Notes under the pieces: generated by a model
The model's input: only the letters and a program-made list of their open reading frames with translations
What the model was told of the DNA's origin: nothing
Databases searched by the model: none
Origin: Trochalopteron elliotii
Lineage: Eukaryota > Chordata > Aves > Passeriformes > Leiothrichidae
Length of the DNA: 64,000 nucleotides
Direction of reading: 5' to 3'
NCBI GenBank assembly: GCA_024734555.1
Contig: JANPWX010000336.1
Span: forward strand, 806,001-870,000
In this document: piece after piece, positions 1-10,417 of the stretch
How the letters are laid out: each line of letters begins with the position of its first letter
How positions within the stretch are numbered: the first letter of the stretch is position 1
Translations under genes and position numbers: made by a program

Positions 1-249
1 GAGAGGCCTTCTATACCCCAGGATCTACAGGACACTCATGCCCTCCTTTGCAGAGAGAGGCCATCCCTGTATAACTTTTGCATGTCTTTGCTCATGCAAG
101 AGGAGAGAGGAAATGTTATTTCCATTGCAAGAATAGCTACACACTTGATGGAAGATCATGGCTCTTCTGTGTCAAGTGCACACAAATACAGTCCTGCCTT
201 GGAGAACCTAAAGTCTAACTGTGGGACTCACAGGTTGTAAGCAAGACCT
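1..249. other. Unassigned sequence beside an LTR
   Basis: No gene or open frame stands out. This lies just beyond the 3' end (minus-strand sense) of the LTR at about 250-735, so it is either host flank or the start of a retroviral interior that runs off the window edge. I could not identify a primer binding site. Confidence 0.3.
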
Positions 250-735
250 TGACAGGAAGGGATCAAAACCTGAACAAAAATCTGCCCCATCAGAGACTGA
301 ACAGAGCTAGAGAATAAAGCAGATATTTATTGAAAGGCCTCCAGGATACACCCTGGGCAGGACAAGAGCCTGACCAGGGCTATACCCAAGGTGGACTAAG
401 AATGGTCATAAAATGGATGACTGGTCATGAGGTCTTAAATTTTATAAGTTTTGGTCCATTTGCATTTTGGGGTTTAATTGTCCAATTACAGCTTCAGGTT
501 GTGAAGTCCTATCCTTCTTGTTTTCTCTCTTCAGTCCACCATTGTTTGTGCTTTTTGACCTGAAAACCTGTAACCTTTGTCCTTGGTCTCCAGCAGGAAA
601 AGGATTTGTTTTGTCTCCCTACTCTGTGAAGAGAGCTGAGTGACACTTAATGTGAGACTCAGAGCTGCACCCCTAGGCAGCACAGAACCTGAAAAACATG
701 AAAGCTGAAACTTAAGGCATCAAGACAAGATAACA
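250..735 (-). mobile_element. Solo or terminal retroviral LTR, avian ERV type
   Basis: Read on the minus strand, the block starts near position 735 with TGTTATCTTG. It ends in a region with AATAAA at about 325-331 followed by a T-rich, GC-poor tail, which is the layout of an LTR R/U5 segment. The sequence resembles LTRs common in songbird genomes, but I cannot name the subfamily. The right edge is a guess at a CA at 735, and the left edge is uncertain by about 50 bp. I found no convincing target-site duplication. Confidence 0.5.
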
Positions 736-793
736 CAACAGGAGTCTCGTGCCATAAAAATAAGTAGATCAATGAACACCTCAAAGAGCACAA

Positions 794-794
794 N
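794..794. other. Ambiguous base (N)
   Basis: A single N is the only ambiguity code I saw in the window. It may mark a heterozygous site or an unpolished base. It falls outside every feature except the LTR-adjacent sequence. Confidence 0.95.
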
Positions 795-962
795 CAACAT
801 AAAGCTTTTTCTAAGCATATGCAAATTTTCCCTCACCTTCCTACTCCTAATAATTTTATTTGAAATGTAGAGAAAACATTCTCCAGGAACAAAAATACCA
901 TCACCTCCTGAAGCCTCACAATTACCTCCAAGCACTCTAATGTTGTACATCTCAATCCTCCT

Positions 963-1412
963 TTGCTTCAACAGCACAAACCTCCTCATCCTGTCCCAAA
1001 ACAAGGATGGTGGCACCAGTTTCCAGCACACAAATATTCCAGACCACAAGTTTGCAGGAGGCTATTCACCAACCCCATTGCCCAACCCACCTGTCACAGA
1101 GAAAAGCACCAAGTTACTCTGGAAGGTAACTGCAAACATGGGGTCTTTAGGAAAAGTACTGTCTCCCAAAAATGCAGCAAAAACTCCTGCTCACAGCCTG
1201 ACTGTTGCCAGCTTAAACCAGTGAGTCATCTGTTCTGGTCCTGTCCTGGGGAAATCTGCAACAACAACAGTGATCTCCATTTTACCAGAACACAGTGTTC
1301 CAAATACAACAACAGCAAGGATCACTGGAGTTCTTTAATAAAATTTAAATATTGTTTGTTTTCAGGAGCTGTGACTCAGCCAAATACCTCTAAAGTTATT
1401 AAAACTGGGTAG
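963..1412 (+). other. Cysteine-rich open frame, possibly a retroviral envelope remnant
   Basis: This is an open frame of 149 codons with no ATG: it opens at TTG and contains no methionine codon. Residues about 45-115 are rich in cysteine (including a CC pair and WSCPG) and carry Asn-X-Ser/Thr-type sites such as NNS and NNSK. That composition recalls the surface part of a retroviral envelope. It sits next to an LTR, but the LTR is on the opposite strand, so the two would have to belong to different insertions or rearranged ones. A second plus-strand frame (940-1224) overlaps it, so a decayed, frameshifted gene is possible. Chance is equally possible. No fusion peptide, transmembrane segment or gag/pol neighbour is visible. 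Confidence 0.15.
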
Positions 1413-1849
1413 CTACAAGGCTCATGCCATGTCCCACCATGCACAGCTGAGAACAACTGGAGCTTTATGTTGCTTACACTCCCTCACAGTATTAAAAACA
1501 TACACTGAAAATTAGCTTGCTCAAAGGATAATTTTCTTTAATCATCAGACCAAGTCCTATAAATTATAGAAACATAACAAAAAGATCAATAGGTCCATTG
1601 AGATAAGGGAGTGAGAGGGGATGACTTCTCCCAACATATTATCAATATTCAGACAAATTAGCATTGTGTGCTTCAGCAGGACTGGCTCTGTATCCAAGAA
1701 GCAGCATGTAACCCATTGATTTTGAAACTCCTGGCCCAGCACAAGAGAGGTCATGTCCACTGCTGGATGCTGCCATTCTCTGCACAGTGAAAAGCCTTAT
1801 GAATGCAACAAGCAAAAAAAAAAAAATTTAAAAAAAATTGAAAAAATCA
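1413..1849. other. Unique intergenic or intronic DNA with an A-rich tract
   Basis: No gene is seen. An A-rich, low-complexity tract with long A runs lies at about 1813-1848. Confidence 0.6.
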
Positions 1850-2600
1850 TTTACTGGCACAATTAAATCAATTAGTGTAGCAGTATCATGACTTCTTCTG
1901 GAAGGCTTGCAAAGGGCTAAATGTAAAGAACACCTCTGCCAGGAAATTAATATTCAAAGAGGTATTAAAGCAGACATTAGCCATATACAGCAACTCCCCC
2001 TGTGCTTATCAGCACCATTCATCAGGAGGCAGGGATGAGAAGTTCCCTGCAAACAAAGCAGAGCAAGCTGGTGCTGCTTATGATCTGATTTGTTTTGACA
2101 CGAGTGCGTTGTTGAACATTTGCCATTGTGCATTTAGAGCTGGGCTGGTGCTCCCCCACCCTCCCCCTCTGACATTACACTGCTGCTCAACCACCAGTGA
2201 GCACTCTGAGCAAAATGTTTAATTTGCAGCCACGTACCATTCCCTTCTTGATTATCTATCTCCCCACACAATAAAATCCAGCTGATGCAGAACTCTACAA
2301 GTGCTGCCAAGTCAAACTGCAGGCAAAGGTTCATTTAGCAGCCCAGAAACACCTCTGAAATTCTCATTTATTAGATTCTGCTGCCAATCATATTAATTCC
2401 AACACAAATGTCAAAATAAGACTAATAAAAAGTTGCCTGATTAAAGGAGTGAGAAACAAGGATGACTTCCTATTTATAGTTTAAAACAAAAGGTTCATTT
2501 AAATTAAGCAATTCCCTTCCTTTTCTGCACCTGCAGGCAAACACAAACTCTCTAAAACGAGAGGGAAATATTTAACTGGGATAAAGTTGGCAAGAAGTCA
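1850..2600. promoter_or_regulatory. Candidate conserved noncoding element (enhancer-like)
   Basis: This is repeat-free unique sequence with many AT-core homeodomain-type words (AATTAAATCAATTAG near 1861, AAATTAATATTCAAAG near 1944, ATATTAATTCC near 2390). It has balanced composition and no open frames of note. The texture resembles vertebrate conserved noncoding elements. Conservation itself cannot be seen from one sequence. Confidence 0.25.
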
Positions 2601-2716
2601 GTACCAAGAACTTTTCTTCAGTGATTAATGAAACAAACCTCTGTCTGCCCAGGCAGACATTTGATATATGCACCTTTTACACATCCCAAGTCCACTAGAG
2701 CAAAACTTGAGGCATT

Positions 2717-3035
2717 TAATCATGGAATGGTTTGGGTTGGAATGGACCTTAGGGATCATCCACTTAAAACTCCCCTGCCACAGGCAGGGGCACCTTTCAC
2801 TGTCCCAGCTTGCTCAGAGTTCCATCCAACCTGGCTTTGAGCACTTCCAGGGATGAGAATTCCACAGCACCCCTGGGAAACCTGTCCCAAGGCCTCACCA
2901 ACCCCACAGTAAAGAATTTCCTCCTAATATCTCATATAAAGCTGCCCTCCTTCAGCTTAAGGCCATTTCCCCTTGTACTGTTATCACTACAGGTCCTCAT
3001 GAAAAGATCTTGCCTCCTCTTGTGACAAGATCTCT
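2717..3035 (-). mobile_element. CR1: CR1 LINE fragment, 3' end, minus strand
   Basis: The plus strand reads as the complement of the CR1 3' end: a degenerate CATGGAATGGTTTGGGTTGG start at about 2719, then the usual block around GGGATCATC, CTGCCACAGGCAGGGGCACC (about 2776-2795), the TCCAACCTGG block and GGCCATTTCCCCTTGTACTG (about 2961-2980). The insertion is 5' truncated, as most CR1 copies are, so only the last part of ORF2 and the short 3' UTR remain. There is no intact reading frame. Confidence 0.93.
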
Positions 3036-3535
3036 GTCAAGCTTTACTTTTGACACATATTTGGCCAATGAAGCACAAGCCAGGGACTTGGCCAAACTGG
3101 CAGCAACTGGACTCAATAAGCCTAGTGAAATAAGCACTCACTAAAACATGAGGGGAAGAAAATTGCAAGGGGACTGATCTCTTTTGCTAAAAATTTACAT
3201 ATTCCAGCATGATCCAGACAACAGTTTACTCATACCATCATTTTATCCTGTACAGGTTTTCATTATTTTTAACAGATATTGAGTCATTGTCTTTATGACC
3301 TGGAAAATGCAAGAAATTCTATTCCTGAGCAGAGACTGCTTGCCTCTATGGCACTAAAATCTGCAAGAGAAAGCCCATAAATACAGCCCACCCAGAATAC
3401 ACAGAATGTGAATAGACATTAGAAGGATATTTTTTTTCTTTTGATATATAAACACATATTTTTGCTTTGTGTCTTATTACTGATGTCTTTCTTAAAGGAT
3501 ATCTCCTACTGAAAAAGATGTTTTTGTACGAAGTA
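3036..3535. other. Unique DNA, nothing identified
   Basis: Repeat-poor sequence with no convincing open frame, RNA gene or simple repeat. Confidence 0.5.
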
Positions 3536-3630
3536 TAGGAAATTCTATATTGAAATAGGAAATTATATATATATTTCCTATAATATATAGGAAATTCTAT
3601 AGTCTATATTTATATTCTATAAATCTATTC
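3536..3630. repeat. AT-rich block with a short perfect hairpin
   Basis: Nearly pure A/T sequence in which the word AGGAAATTCTATA and its variants recur at about 3538, 3558 and 3589. ATAGGAAAT (3555-3563) is exactly complementary to ATTTCCTAT (3573-3581) across a 9-nt TA loop. Confidence 0.75.
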
Positions 3631-6600
3631 TGATTTAAGACAGCAAATCCAGCCATGATCTTTGCCTCTTCTGCATATACATTTTGATGCCTTCTCTGCT
3701 AATGGTATCAAAACCATTTATAGGATTCATTTCCTTCTTCACCAAGCAGGCTCTGCCCTAGCTCAGGGCTGCTCAGGGAGGTGAAGAAAATAGCTGCCCA
3801 GTTCTCTCAGACATCCACAACCTCCCTGCATGCACAAAATCCCCTTTTCCTCTGTCAGCCTGCAGACTGCAGTGGGTGGACAGACACCTCTCTGGCATAC
3901 AGAGTGTTTAATCCAACACCTCTCCTACAGCTGCATCTCTGAGTCATTGACTGCACATCATGTCCAGGATTTGGCTCCTGCTCAAGGCCTGTGCTTGCAC
4001 CTCAGCTCAGGGAAGTGAGAAGACAATGGTGAAGAAGAGACTTGTTAGACCACCTGAAGCACATGGACCCTGGGTAATTTACATCAAGAATAACCTGCAT
4101 TTGCATGAATTACTTGCTCAAAACTCAAATAGATCATCCCAGCTCTCAATAGCTGGCTGGAGTTGGGTTGATGGCCCTCAAGTCCTCTGGGCAAGGGCCT
4201 GGCAGATCATCAGGCTACACAGCCTGCCTCACATTTTCCAGCTCACACAAACTGGCAGGATGCCTCTTCCCAGTGCCCCTAGAAGGAAACTCTTCTAGCA
4301 CTTGGCTGTCTTGCCAGTTTATCCTCTCTATTTCCCAGCCTAAACCAAATCATCAATACCTTGAAGTGGATTTGCCTTCCCATAGGTATTTCTTAGCTAT
4401 CTCTTGCTTTAGGATCACAAGGGAATTCAGATTTGTGTTACCAGGGATGAAGACAAACTGCTCACAGAAAATACCTACACAGTGTTTCTAAGATGAGTGC
4501 AAAATTCCCATCCAAGTCAGGGGTGTGCTTGAGGCAGCTCTAAAACAAACACAAATAAATAAATAAATGCTTCATGTGCCAAGAAGGGCAATTCTGATCT
4601 TCTCACAGAAGTTAACAGTGATAGTGCAGCCCTAATTTGGGATTATCCAATTGTTCATGGGCTGAGGGGTTTACTTTCAGTACCAGGGTGAATTAAACCT
4701 CAGCCTCTGGAGATTATCCAGTGCCCCCCCTGCCCATAACAGATGCAGCATCTTGCATTCACAGACAAAACCCTGCTGCCTCTGCTTCTCTCCAACCTGT
4801 TCAAAATTAATCCCCCTGCCCTTCCTTTTGCCCATGTACAGCAAGGATCAAAGCAGGCCATCATCCAGGCTGTTTTGACTAAAATTTGACAGGGGAAAAT
4901 GAAGCTTCCTATGTCACAGCTGCACAGAAATAGCTCATGAAGTTACAAAACCATTCAGCACAAAACCCCTGCACTAAACTGCCTGACTGATCCATTGCTG
5001 TCTTTGCCAATTAAGTAAAACCAGAGCTCCCCCATATTTTAATGTGATGGTAACTGTGAATCACAGGGGCTTGAGCAATTCTGAACTTCTCTCACCTTCA
5101 TATCCTATCTTGGAGTAACCACTGAAGCAGCATTTACTATATAAGGCACACAGAACCAAAGTGCTAATCTGTCCCTGCAGACCTTATGGTGCACTTTGCT
5201 GCAAAAGCAGTTTTCATTTTTTAACTCCAGCACCCTCTAAGTGACCAAAGCATTTCCAAAATTGTCTCACAGCTCGAAAGGGTTGGAGCTGGGTGGGATT
5301 TCCACATCTTTCCTTTTACCCCACTCTTTTCCTTATGACACATCTGTCACTCCAAAGGTCAAAAAAATGCACTATGGTCTACAGCAAACATTTAGGCAGG
5401 TTCTCCACTGGTGTTTTCTCAGTCTCCCTTTTGAAATTAGGATGTGAAATACCTGAAAAGAAGTTGACATTATCCCCTTGGGTCTTGGGTAGCCCATCCT
5501 GTTTGCAAGGGCAAGGAGCTGTAAAAAATCCAGTCCACACAGGAATGTGATGGTGGGCAAGGAAAAGAGCCAGATCCACCCAGTCTGTTCACAAGCTTTT
5601 TGACACAGAGATAAACCTTTAGCTTAAATGAAGCAATTTTCTTCAGTTAAACATGCAATTACTGCGCTCAATCAAAGTAATAAATTAGTTGGGTAAACAC
5701 AAAACCCCGGGAAGACTGAAAAATTTCAGTGAAAAATAGGGGTGTTTTAAAAGCACATCTGTCCCTGCTGCATTTGCCACTTGACTGTTAAACATTTCAC
5801 TTGTGACCACATCAAGGCAATGCACTATTTCATATTACATCTACATTCCCCAGCTTTTTCCTTTACTTCTGAGAAACATGGGTAGGTAAGACAAAAAGTC
5901 AGTGTTTCTGCTTCAGCCTTCCTCCAAGGGCCATCAGGATGGATGTTCACAGGCTTGTCAACAGTCCCTGCAGTGAAGTCAAGAGTTTTGGGGAGAACAA
6001 TATATCCTGCTTGCATTTCTGGTGTTCAGGCACAGGGGTCTGGTTTCTGTGGGAGCACTTACCCACAGAACACAGTCACTTAAATCTACCCCTAAAATAT
6101 TTTTGCCAAAATGTTACTCCCAAAACCAAGAAAGTGGCATTTCTTCTTGTCTAGTGGACAAACAAAACAAAGCTAAAATTCAAGCTGTATGTAAGCATAT
6201 TAACTTCAACTTAATAAATCACTTTACAAAATAAATCTTGTCCCATTAAGAGAAGTTGGTAGTGCAAGACTTTCCATGCTCTGGAATGTGCCATTAGGGC
6301 TGGGTTTGTCATGGCTGTGTTTCTTCTCACAGACATTTTAGAGGAAGTCAGAGGTGTGCTTCCTACTGTGGTGACAGGAGTTATTTTCACTCCTCTAATG
6401 CTGTGACAGTGCAGCAGCACAGATCATTACTGGATAGCACATTTGCAGTTATTGTGTCTGGGAATAACCAGCAAACTCTACTGCAGACAGAAGCTTCCAC
6501 TGGAATTATATTGGCAGGAGACTGAACCTGAACAGAAGTTCAACATTATTTTCAAAATACTTTAAACTAAGTTGCTTACACACACACTGCACGTGAATTT

Positions 6601-6679
6601 AGAACGATGCCTGGGGGTTGAAAAAAAAATTCCATGGATAGTCAACTGTGGAAAGTCTATTGGCTAAAAAAAAAAGTTA
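3631..6679. other. Unique DNA with a minor (AAAT)n tract
   Basis: No gene is seen. There is a short (AAAT) run at about 4552-4568. The stretch at about 5620-5720 is repeat-free with homeodomain-type words and two CpGs and could be a small conserved element. All open frames here are short and compete on both strands. Confidence 0.5.
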
Positions 6680-6890
6680 ACAAAATTATGTTAATAAAGT
6701 GACAGCAGTAATTCCTGTGTCACTGGTAATTGCTGACATCCAATGCCTAATTTATTGACCTGATGCTTTGACATCCAGGTGACAGATCTGTGCAGCTGAT
6801 GGAGTAGCCAGTAAATGATACAGAGTCACTTTAGGATTGCCTTCAGCAATTTTAGTTTTGGACTGAATAGATTAGTTTTGATGTATTTAA
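6680..6890. promoter_or_regulatory. Candidate conserved noncoding element
   Basis: Repeat-free unique block with a TGACAG (MEIS/TGIF-type) core at 6780-6785 inside CCAGGTGACAG, several GTAATT/AATTGC words, and TTTATTGACC near 6751. The motif density is suggestive only. Confidence 0.25.
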
Positions 6891-7950
6891 AAACATGAAA
6901 CCTCTGCAGTAGATTTCTAAAAGGTCAGGTGTGCACCACCTGTGCTTTCCCTCCCAGCAGGAAAACACCCTGTGTTACATGTGGCTGTTGCATTAATTAC
7001 CAACAGCAGGGAAACCAAGGCAGGGACCTCCAGGTCCTGTGGTGGTTCATGAAATCCAGACAGACAGGGAGATGTTGGTACAGGAGTCCCTGCACACAGC
7101 AGCAGCCATAAGTCAGCAGCTTTGTGTACAACACTGATAAAAAAAGCAGATTGTTCTCATTACCTCTTCATTGGGTCCTTTCCCTTGGCTTGGTGAGCTT
7201 GGAAGAGCGTGGGCCCTGTGTGCTATTCAGAGCATGACTGCTTTGCTCTGGCTGCATTTCTGTGCCTCACATAAGGCCCTCCTTTGTCAAGAATACTTTT
7301 TCTTTCCTTTTCAGAAGATTTTTAGAAGTACTAGGTAGTAAAGGGGGTACAAAGCTCTAATTTAGCCTTAGCTGCAGAAGTTAAGACTTGGTGTTTTCAG
7401 AGCATGCAAATCAACAGAAAAACTTGTCTCATCTGCAGTCCCCACATTTATTTTCAGGAGCTGCTGGAGAAAGTAAGAGTGAGGCATCTTAGCACATCAC
7501 AGAGTGATGAACATACCAGACACCTGATTCCTGTTTTCTCATGGGGAACTTTCAGACTGCCCTAGTCTGGGTACAGCCACCAAGCAGCTCCAACACAAGC
7601 CTTGCTCAGGCCCTTTGGAGGCATTTATTTTCACAGAAATTAAAACTGGTGCATCAGATAACCAGAAAGGACTATCTCTGAACTCTCCTCCCTGGAAAGC
7701 CAGCAGGGGACACTCAGACTAGAAACAAAAGTCTCTTCCATGGTGGCCATAAAGCACAAAACAAATAAAATAAAAATCAAGGTCAGCCTTTTTTCCAGGC
7801 TGCTAAACTGAGCCTGCAGATGGAAAGGAACAAATGTCCAAGAAATATTACTCATACTGCCCCAGATGTAGGAGGAAATGGTTCCCTGCCTCAACAGGAG
7901 CTTTATTATGGAAGGATGATGCAAAGCCACCACCAATTCACTGCCATAGG
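6891..7950. other. Unique DNA, nothing identified
   Basis: No gene, RNA gene or mobile element is recognised. Open frames on both strands are short. Confidence 0.5.
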
Positions 7951-8150
7951 ACTGCTCTCCTCTGTCCCCTGTCCCCAGAGCTCAGGGACCCTGCTCTCCT
8001 CTGTCCCCAGAGCTCAGGGACCCTGCTCTCCTCTGTCCCCTTCCCTGTTATCCCCTGTCCCCAAAGCTCAGGGACCCTGCTATCCCCTGTCCCCTTTCCC
8101 AGAGCTCAGGGACTCACTTTGCTACCCTGTGTCCCCTTGCCAGAGCTCAG
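7951..8150. repeat. Degenerate minisatellite, about 32-54 bp units
   Basis: Five imperfect units built from CTCTCCTCTGTCCCC followed by AGAGCTCAGGGACCCTG. Unit boundaries, judged from the AGCTCAGGGAC word, fall near 7989, 8021, 8075 and 8113. Units differ by small insertions and by CTCC-to-ATCC changes. The repeat is strongly C/T-rich on the plus strand. The open plus-strand frames across it are an effect of the array. Confidence 0.85.
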
Positions 8151-8238
8151 AGAAGAAACAACCCAGGTTGGTTTGAGCCTCAGGGGGTCCCTTCTCAACT
8201 GATTCCTCAAAGAGTGCAGTAGAGGATTTATAAATTCC

Positions 8239-8310
8239 AAAGGAAGGAAGGAAAAAAGGAAGGAAGGAAAAAAGGAAGGAAGGAAAAAAGGAAGGAAGGA
8301 AGGAAAAATA
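8239..8310. repeat. Compound (GGAA)n / GGAAAAAA microsatellite
   Basis: Runs of GGAAGGAAGG separated by A6 tracts repeat about every 18 bp, giving an all-purine plus strand. This is a higher-order pattern of two simple motifs. Confidence 0.92.
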
Positions 8311-8378
8311 CCCCAAAACAACACCAAAAAACCCCAAACAAACAAAAACAAAACAAATAAAAACCAATAAAAGAGGAA
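8311..8378. repeat. A/C-rich low-complexity tract
   Basis: Plus strand made almost only of A and C (words such as ACCCCAAAAC, AAACAAACAAAAAC), directly abutting the GGAA array. It contains no T until the AATAAAAACC words near its end. Confidence 0.85.
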
Positions 8379-8509
8379 AAAGCCCCCAAGCTTGTAGCCC
8401 TTTCCATTGCAGCCAGACATGAAGGGACATGCATTTATACCCCCTCAGCCCTCTCCTTCTGCCCTCCTTCCACCAACAGGCTCCTTTCCTACTTAATTTT
8501 TTGTTGTTG

Positions 8510-8875
8510 TTTTGTTCTCACTATTTATTTAATTTAATCTCTTAGAAAAGCTAGGTCATAAGCCATCTGATGACTTTGTAAATGCAAAGGGCCAATGTTG
8601 TGGAACAGACAATCTAATGACATAGTGTTTAGTGTTCCCTAAAGCGGGAGACAGATGAAGAGAAACGGTGAACCGGCAACCTTAGCATAATTAAGACAAG
8701 CCTGAGTGCTTGCTGGAGTGCCATTACATTAATCTCACATCGGTGGCACCTGGCTAAAATTTATGAGATATGTAAAAAGGGCCTTTGCAGCTGACCTTGA
8801 TGAGACAGTGTTATTTATCACGTGAGGGAGCAGGCGAGGATGCCGGACCAGGGACAAGCTGGGGGGAAAATGAGC
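8510..8875. promoter_or_regulatory. Candidate conserved noncoding element
   Basis: Unique block with TAATTA at 8688-8693, ATTAATC at 8728-8734, an E-box CACCTG at 8747-8752 and a cluster of otherwise rare CpGs (AAGCGGG, AACGGTG, ACCGGCAA, ATCGGTG, GCCGG). Retained CpGs and homeodomain cores in repeat-free DNA are typical of vertebrate developmental enhancers. There is no coding potential. Confidence 0.35.
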
Positions 8876-10032
8876 AGCACGGGCTAAAATCTGCTTACAC
8901 CTGAAATTTCAGACCAGAGTATTCCTGTACAGTGGTTGCATCTGGCAACTGTAATCAATCAATACACTCTTGTATTACTAGAACACCACAGAAGAAAACA
9001 GCAGAGCCACCCAGGCTCTCAGCACAGCCTTTATGGAGCTGAAACTCTGATTTTTCAGAGGGGCAGGGTTTTATATCCAAGAATTCACCCTGAGTTTCAA
9101 AATTCTCCTACCCTGAAATTAAATGGAACTTGTACGTGAAATAGCAATCTCACTTTGGAAGAACACCTCTGCATTAAAATTATATAGTGTATGTGACAGC
9201 ACAGAATTAACAAAATTACAAGATTTGATGCATTTTATGATGTGCTAAAAGCACAAAAAAAAATGAGGGAGATGAAATGTTAGGACAAATATTTACTTCC
9301 TACAGGAAAAAAAAAATCCATATAAAACCTCAAAGCATTATAATAAAACCAACTGTGAGTCCCCTGCAGCCTGCAACAGCCAGTGACTGTGACTGCAGAC
9401 AATGATTATATGCAAAGCTGGACACAAGACCTCAAATTGGCACCTCCCTACCAAAACAACACCTCTGTTTCCATTTCACAGAATGAACTGAACCCAGAGC
9501 TAGCAGAGGGTAGGGAAAGCAAAGGATTTGCTGCACCAAGTTCAGAATGGTCCTTTCTTCTGAGAAACTGTCATTGGAAACTGTTCCTAAAAGTCAAGAA
9601 AGAGAACCACCAAACCATATTTTTCTTTAGCACTGATATTTTTCTCTCTTTTTTTTTCCCCAGAGAACAAAAGGAGATCTATTTGCATGTGCAGTTGTAG
9701 TGAAATACCCTTACACATTTTGAGTTGTTGCTTTGGGTTCTTCACCTGAAACCCAAGAAACAAGAAAATAATTTGTCAAAGGTTCTAGTGTGACTGAAAC
9801 AAGGTCAAAGGGTGTGTGGTTTTATCCTTCTGCATTCAATCACAAGCTTAGTGACAGCTACCAGCAATGTAATAACATATGCTAAGGCTTCTCCATTTAC
9901 ACTGCTCGACTGGTGCTGCCTATTATAATCTGTTATTATGATTATTACAGAAAGGGATCTCTCAGATTCACCACATAGGAAGTTTTGGCTTCTTACCTGC
10001 AGATTCTTCCCTGCAGTTAGAGCATGGGCACC
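8876..10032. other. Unique DNA with one splice-acceptor-like tract
   Basis: No gene is called. A long pyrimidine tract followed by CCCCAG at about 9640-9663 would make a good 3' splice site, but no convincing coding exon follows it (stop within about 12 codons). A short A run lies at 9306-9317. Confidence 0.45.
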
Positions 10033-10417
10033 TGTTGGAATTCTGGAAACTTAGATTTTGGGGTTTTAGTATATAGTAATACATGTAAGTCAAGATGGAG
10101 GGCTTTGGGCCTTGTCCAAGTCCTTTTTCTTCATGGGTTTAGGTGGTTTTCTGTAATTGGTTGATGAGGTCTGCATTGCAGGCCTTGGGTGGGCATTATT
10201 GGGTCAAAAGTATAAATAATATAGGTGTCACCTCGTTGTTGGGTAATTATCACTTAAATAACCTTGGAAAGTGTCACAGGTACTCCATTTTACCTTTGTT
10301 TTCTAACTTGCTAGTTAGAGCTCACAGCTGGTGAGTCTGTAAATAGATAAGAAATAATAAATATCCACGTCTGAAAACGACATCTACCTTTCCTGTGTAT
10401 TAATCCCGACCTCAGCA
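10033..10417 (+). mobile_element. Solo retroviral LTR, avian ERV type
   Basis: A 385-bp block starts TGTTGGAATTCTGG and ends ACCTCAGCA, with the LTR TG...CA ends. It carries an AATAAA-type polyadenylation signal at about 10356-10362, 55-60 bp before the end, and a TATA-like ATAAATAATATA at about 10211. The wording matches an LTR family I associate with songbirds, though I cannot name the subfamily. No retroviral interior flanks it, so it is a solo LTR. The 5-bp flanks (GCACC and GAGAG) do not match, so either the insertion is old or the ends are off by a few bases. Confidence 0.65.

Noticed and set aside
8106..8434. Three overlapping Phe/Ser-rich minus-strand frames
   Set aside because: They are the complement of the GGAA and A/C-rich simple repeats.
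9640..9700. Good splice-acceptor-like tract (pyrimidines then CCCCAG)
   Set aside because: The frame after it closes within about 12 codons and no poly(A) or donor partner was seen.
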